A DNA stretch of 8,330 bases. Source: an uncultured Burkholderiales bacterium (GTDB lineage: Bacteria; Pseudomonadota; Gammaproteobacteria; Burkholderiales; Burkholderiaceae). Of this stretch, positions 5,992 to 8,330 are shown one piece after another. A program made the position numbers and the translations under genes. The stretch spans positions 1 through 8,330 of the forward strand of contig CAIMWY010000265.1 of the NCBI GenBank assembly GCA_903845315.1. The letters run 5' to 3'. Positions within the stretch are counted from its first letter, which is position 1; every line of letters begins with the position of its first letter. The notes under the pieces are model-generated. The model did not search any database and was not told the DNA's origin. It saw nothing but the letters and a program-made list of their open reading frames with translations.

Positions 5992-6927
5992 TCAGACCAC
6001 GCGGTGGGCGACCGGCCCACCGTTCAACACGTCAATCACTTGCTGAGCCACTTGGGTGGCACTGCGGCGTTGGGTGTCGTGGGTGCCGCCCGCAGCATGG
6101 GGCGTGGCAATTAGGTTGTCAAAGGCCAGCAGCGGGTGGTCGGGTGGCGGTGGCTCCACCTCAAACACATCCAGCCCTGCGCCAAACAAATGGCCACTTT
6201 GCAGGGCAGCGGCCAAGGCGACTTCGTCCACGATGCCGCCGCGCGAGACGTTGATCAACACGGCGTCGGGCTTCATCAAAGCCAGCTCGGCTTCGCCGAT
6301 CATGTGGCGGCTCTCGTCGGTCAAGGGCAGGTGCAGCGTCAGCAAGTCCACATGGGGCAGCATGTCGTGCAGGTGCTGCACGCGGGTGTGCGGCAGGTCG
6401 GCCCAGCGGTCGCTCGGCACATAGGGGTCATAGGCCCACAACTGCGCGTCAAAGGCGCCGCGCCATTTTTTGGCCACGATCGAGCCAATGTTGCCCATGC
6501 CGATGATGCCCACCGACTTGCCTTGCATCTCGATGCCCAAATGCTGGGGCCGCACGATGGGTGCGCCCGCTCGCAGCAAACGGTCAAAGCGCGACACGCG
6601 CCGCGTTACCGACAGCGACAGGGCAAACGCCAACTCCGCCACCGCCTCGCTGTTGACGCCGGGTGTGCGCGACACCGCAATGCCATGGCGCTTGGCGGCG
6701 TCTAAGTCGATGGTGTCGGTGCCCACGCCTTGTTTGCAAATCACCTGCACATGCTGAGCGCGAGCGATCTCCTCGGCCGTGATGGGGCGCATGCGCACCA
6801 TCACGCCATCGGCGTGCTCGGGCCAGTCGGCAATCGCCGGGTCTGGCCAGCACACCACCTCGGCATGGGCTTTGGCCAGTGCAACGCCCGCCTCGTGGAA
6901 GGCGTCGAGGATGTAGATTTTTTTCAT
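5992..6927 (-). CDS. D-isomer-specific 2-hydroxyacid dehydrogenase (NAD-dependent)
   Basis: A 311-residue oxidoreductase of the D-2-hydroxyacid dehydrogenase family, interconverting 2-keto acids and D-2-hydroxyacids. The Rossmann motif GMGNIG is at 143–148 with Asp167 (AYDPYVP) after the second strand, favouring NAD over NADP. Catalytic residues are visible as Arg229 (NVSRGGIVDE), Glu258 (FEVEPPPPDHPL) and His277 (ATPHAAGGT). Substrate-loop residues CKQGVGTDTID at 64–74 are of the phosphoglycerate dehydrogenase-like type, but the protein lacks the C-terminal ACT domain of long SerA forms. ATG 6927 overlaps the stop of the preceding Bug gene as ATGA, so translational coupling is likely; a longer upstream reading would run into that gene. 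The operon context suggests it handles an intermediate of an imported acid rather than serine synthesis. Confidence 0.92.
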   Translation of the reverse strand: MKKIYILDAFHEAGVALAKAHAEVVCWPDPAIADWPEHADGVMVRMRPITAEEIARAQHVQVICKQGVGTDTIDLDAAKRHGIAVSRTPGVNSEAVAELAFALSLSVTRRVSRFDRLLRAGAPIVRPQHLGIEMQGKSVGIIGMGNIGSIVAKKWRGAFDAQLWAYDPYVPSDRWADLPHTRVQHLHDMLPHVDLLTLHLPLTDESRHMIGEAELALMKPDAVLINVSRGGIVDEVALAAALQSGHLFGAGLDVFEVEPPPPDHPLLAFDNLIATPHAAGGTHDTQRRSATQVAQQVIDVLNGGPVAHRVV

Positions 6928-8048
6928 TGCTTGTCGATCTTGGCTTTGCCAATGACGTCGCGCCACCACTGGATGTCTCGCACCAGCAGGGCCTGCATTT
7001 GCTCGGGGGTGTTGCCCTTGGCGGTCACGCCCAGGTCGAGGAATTTTTGCTTTATGTCGGGTTGCGCCACCGCCGCGTTGACTTCGGCGTTGAGTTTTTG
7101 AATCACCTCACGCGGTGTTTTGGCGGGCACGGCCAGGCCGTTCCACCCAGCCACGGCGTAGTTGGGCACACCGCTCTCGGCAATCGTGGGCACTTGGGGC
7201 AGGCCTGGAAAGCGCTGCTCTTCGGTCACGCCTAAGACCTTGACGGTGCCGGCCTTAGCCTGCGGAATCACCGGGGCCAGGGTTTCGAAAATCGCCTGCA
7301 CATCGCCGCCACGCAGGGCGCGCATCACGTCGCCCGAAGTTTTGTAGGTGACGATGGTCACATCGATCTTGGCCATCGACTTGAACACCTCTGCCGCCAA
7401 AAACTGCGCGCTGCCCACCGAGATGGTGCCAATGAACAGCTTGCCAGGGTTGGCGCGCGCTTGCTCGATGAAGTCACGCGTGTCTTTGAACTTGGCGTTG
7501 CCGTCGACCGCCAAGGCAAAGCCAAAGGTGCCGATGAGTGACACCATCTCAAAGTCTTTCACCGGGTCAAACGGCAGCGACTTGAACAGCGAGGGCGTCA
7601 TGGCAAAGTTGCCTGCCGCGATGAAATTCAGGGTGTAGCCATCAGGCGCGGCCTGCTGCACAGTTTGCGAAGCCACAATGCCGCCGGCGCTGGGGCGGTT
7701 TTCAATCACCAGCGGCTGCCCCAACTTGTCGCCCATTTTTTGCGCCACCAAACGCACCGTCAAATCGCCCGTGCCACCGGGCCCGTAACCCACCATCACC
7801 TTGATGGGCTTGGTGGGGAAGGTGTCGGCATTGTTCTGCGCCTGCGCGGTGTGCGCAGCCAGCAGGCCCAGACATAGACCCAAAGACAGACCCAAAGAGA
7901 GCCTCCAAGACAGCCCCAAAAACTGCTGCACGCGTCTTGTGGTCTGGTGGGCCCTGTGCCATGCGCTTGGGCGAAAGCCAAAGCCAAAGCCAAAGGCAGA
8001 GGCAGCCCCATAGCTTGTGCTTGTGCGGGGTTCGGTGTGTGCGGTCAT
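6924..8048 (-). CDS. Bug-family periplasmic solute-binding protein with repeat-built long leader
   Basis: A 374-residue TctC/Bug receptor. The mature part begins after AQA (about residue 70) and shows the family ligand loop VGYGPGGTGD (86–95), then VIENRPSAGG, PDGYTL, and the usual C-terminal pattern with VPTIAESG and GLAVPAKTP. The leader is odd: about 70 residues instead of the usual 20–35. Residues 16–25 are an A/S/F/G run ending in alternating Gly-Phe, Arg38-Arg39 follow, and residues 43–62 are five tetrapeptides of xLGL type forming the hydrophobic core. Both blocks are encoded by tandem DNA repeats. ATG 8048 is well supported by AGGAGA 8 nt upstream, so the long leader is probably real; an internal start at GTG (Val40) has no ribosome binding site. 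The gene lies 23 nt after another Bug gene and overlaps the dehydrogenase start by 4 nt. Confidence 0.9.
   Translation of the reverse strand: MTAHTEPRTSTSYGAASAFGFGFGFRPSAWHRAHQTTRRVQQFLGLSWRLSLGLSLGLCLGLLAAHTAQAQNNADTFPTKPIKVMVGYGPGGTGDLTVRLVAQKMGDKLGQPLVIENRPSAGGIVASQTVQQAAPDGYTLNFIAAGNFAMTPSLFKSLPFDPVKDFEMVSLIGTFGFALAVDGNAKFKDTRDFIEQARANPGKLFIGTISVGSAQFLAAEVFKSMAKIDVTIVTYKTSGDVMRALRGGDVQAIFETLAPVIPQAKAGTVKVLGVTEEQRFPGLPQVPTIAESGVPNYAVAGWNGLAVPAKTPREVIQKLNAEVNAAVAQPDIKQKFLDLGVTAKGNTPEQMQALLVRDIQWWRDVIGKAKIDKQ
7864..7923 (-). repeat. Five-unit 12-bp tandem repeat encoding the signal-peptide core
   Basis: On the + strand two near-identical units AGACCCAAAGAC (7876–7887) and AGACCCAAAGAG (7888–7899) are flanked in register by degenerate units at 7864–7875 (8/12 matches), 7900–7911 (9/12) and 7912–7923 (10/12). 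The minus-strand translation gives tetrapeptides FLGL, SWRL, SLGL, SLGL and CLGL, residues 43–62 of the Bug receptor. The unit length is a multiple of three, so gain or loss keeps frame. Confidence 0.85.
7974..8003 (-). repeat. Five-unit hexanucleotide tandem repeat in the leader N-region
   Basis: AAAGCC occurs three times perfectly at 7974–7991 on the + strand, followed by AAAGGC (7992–7997) and AGAGGC (7998–8003). On the coding strand this gives the alternating Gly-Phe block at residues 16–25 of the Bug receptor leader, upstream of the hydrophobic core. Copy changes would be in frame. Confidence 0.85.
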
Positions 8049-8056
8049 GGGTGAAG

Positions 8057-8062
8057 TCTCCT
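8057..8062 (-). promoter_or_regulatory. Ribosome binding site of the second Bug receptor gene
   Basis: AGGAGA on the minus strand, 8 nt before ATG 8048, is a strong Shine–Dalgarno match in the 23-nt gap between two Bug genes. It decides the start and therefore supports translation of the unusual 70-residue leader. Confidence 0.75.
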
Positions 8063-8071
8063 GTGGGGCCA

Positions 8072-8330
8072 TCAGTCGGCGCGGATGCGCGCACGCGCCA
8101 CCACGTCTTTCCAAAGGCGTTGTTGTTGGGCAATCAGGGCGGCAAATTCGGCCGGTGGGCCGCCGCCCACCAGCGCGTCTTCGCTGGCAAAGCGCTCGGC
8201 AATGGTGGCGCTGTGCAAGGCTTTGTTGCACTCTTCTTGCAAGCGTTTGACGATGTCGCTGGGCGTGCTGGCCGGTGCCATCAGGCCGTACCACTGCACC
8301 GACTCAAAACCCTTGTAGCCCGACTCGGCC
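8072..8330 (-). CDS. Bug-family solute-binding protein, C-terminal part (5' end outside window)
   Basis: The frame is open to the right window edge and gives the last 86 or so residues of a TctC/Bug receptor. The visible part begins AESGYKGFESVQWYGLMAP, the characteristic family segment before the C-terminal lobe, followed by STPSDIVKRLQEECNKAL and a basic, Arg-rich end. The match to the equivalent region of the two complete Bug proteins in this window is in pattern rather than identity, so it is a separate paralogue and not a recent duplicate, as far as this short piece can show. It is the most upstream gene of the minus-strand operon that is visible; the operon start and promoter lie beyond the window. 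Confidence 0.88.
   Translation of the reverse strand, partial: AESGYKGFESVQWYGLMAPASTPSDIVKRLQEECNKALHSATIAERFASEDALVGGGPPAEFAALIAQQQRLWKDVVARARIRAD

Overview
The window looks like chromosomal DNA of a betaproteobacterium, most likely Burkholderiales (Comamonadaceae-like). The reasons are a GC-rich composition, the ilvE – zinc-finger (zf-CHCC) – waaF gene order that I recall from that group, and three Bug-type periplasmic solute receptors in one cluster, an expansion typical of Burkholderiales. Species cannot be fixed from the sequence.

Left part (1–2487, all + strand): the 3' end of ilvE (branched-chain aminotransferase), a 67-residue zf-CHCC protein, waaF (LPS heptosyltransferase II, best started at a TTG that overlaps the zinc-finger gene), and a class II aldolase/adducin-like gene 13 nt after waaF. 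These four lie so close that they can be read as one transcript. The first three are housekeeping; the aldolase-like gene is a metabolic add-on.

Middle (2504–3130): a type II toxin–antitoxin module, brnT (toxin, upstream) and brnA (antitoxin, downstream, 26-nt overlap), on the - strand and convergent with the aldolase gene. An AT-rich stretch with a short inverted repeat in front of brnT is the likely autoregulated promoter. An inverted repeat spans the brnA stop, and a larger nested inverted repeat lies at the end of the next upstream gene.

Right part (3117–8330, all - strand, transcribed right to left): a tightly packed, apparently catabolic operon. In order of transcription it holds a Bug receptor (5' end cut by the window edge), a second Bug receptor with an unusual repeat-built leader, a D-2-hydroxyacid dehydrogenase (ATGA overlap), a LigI/PDC-lactonase-like amidohydrolase, a third Bug receptor, and a TauD/TfdA-family Fe(II)/2-oxoglutarate dioxygenase. 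Gaps are -4 to 31 nt. Neither the membrane subunits (TctA/TctB type) nor a regulator is visible. The combination suggests uptake and breakdown of a carboxylated compound by oxidative cleavage, lactone or ester hydrolysis and 2-hydroxy/2-keto acid interconversion; the substrate is not determinable here.

The most unusual local signal is in the leader of the second Bug receptor: a five-unit 12-bp tandem array encodes its hydrophobic signal core as five tetrapeptides, and a five-unit 6-bp array lies in its N-region. Both can change length without shifting frame. No tRNA, rRNA, insertion sequence or CRISPR array was seen, and no stretch over 300 bases lacks a gene.
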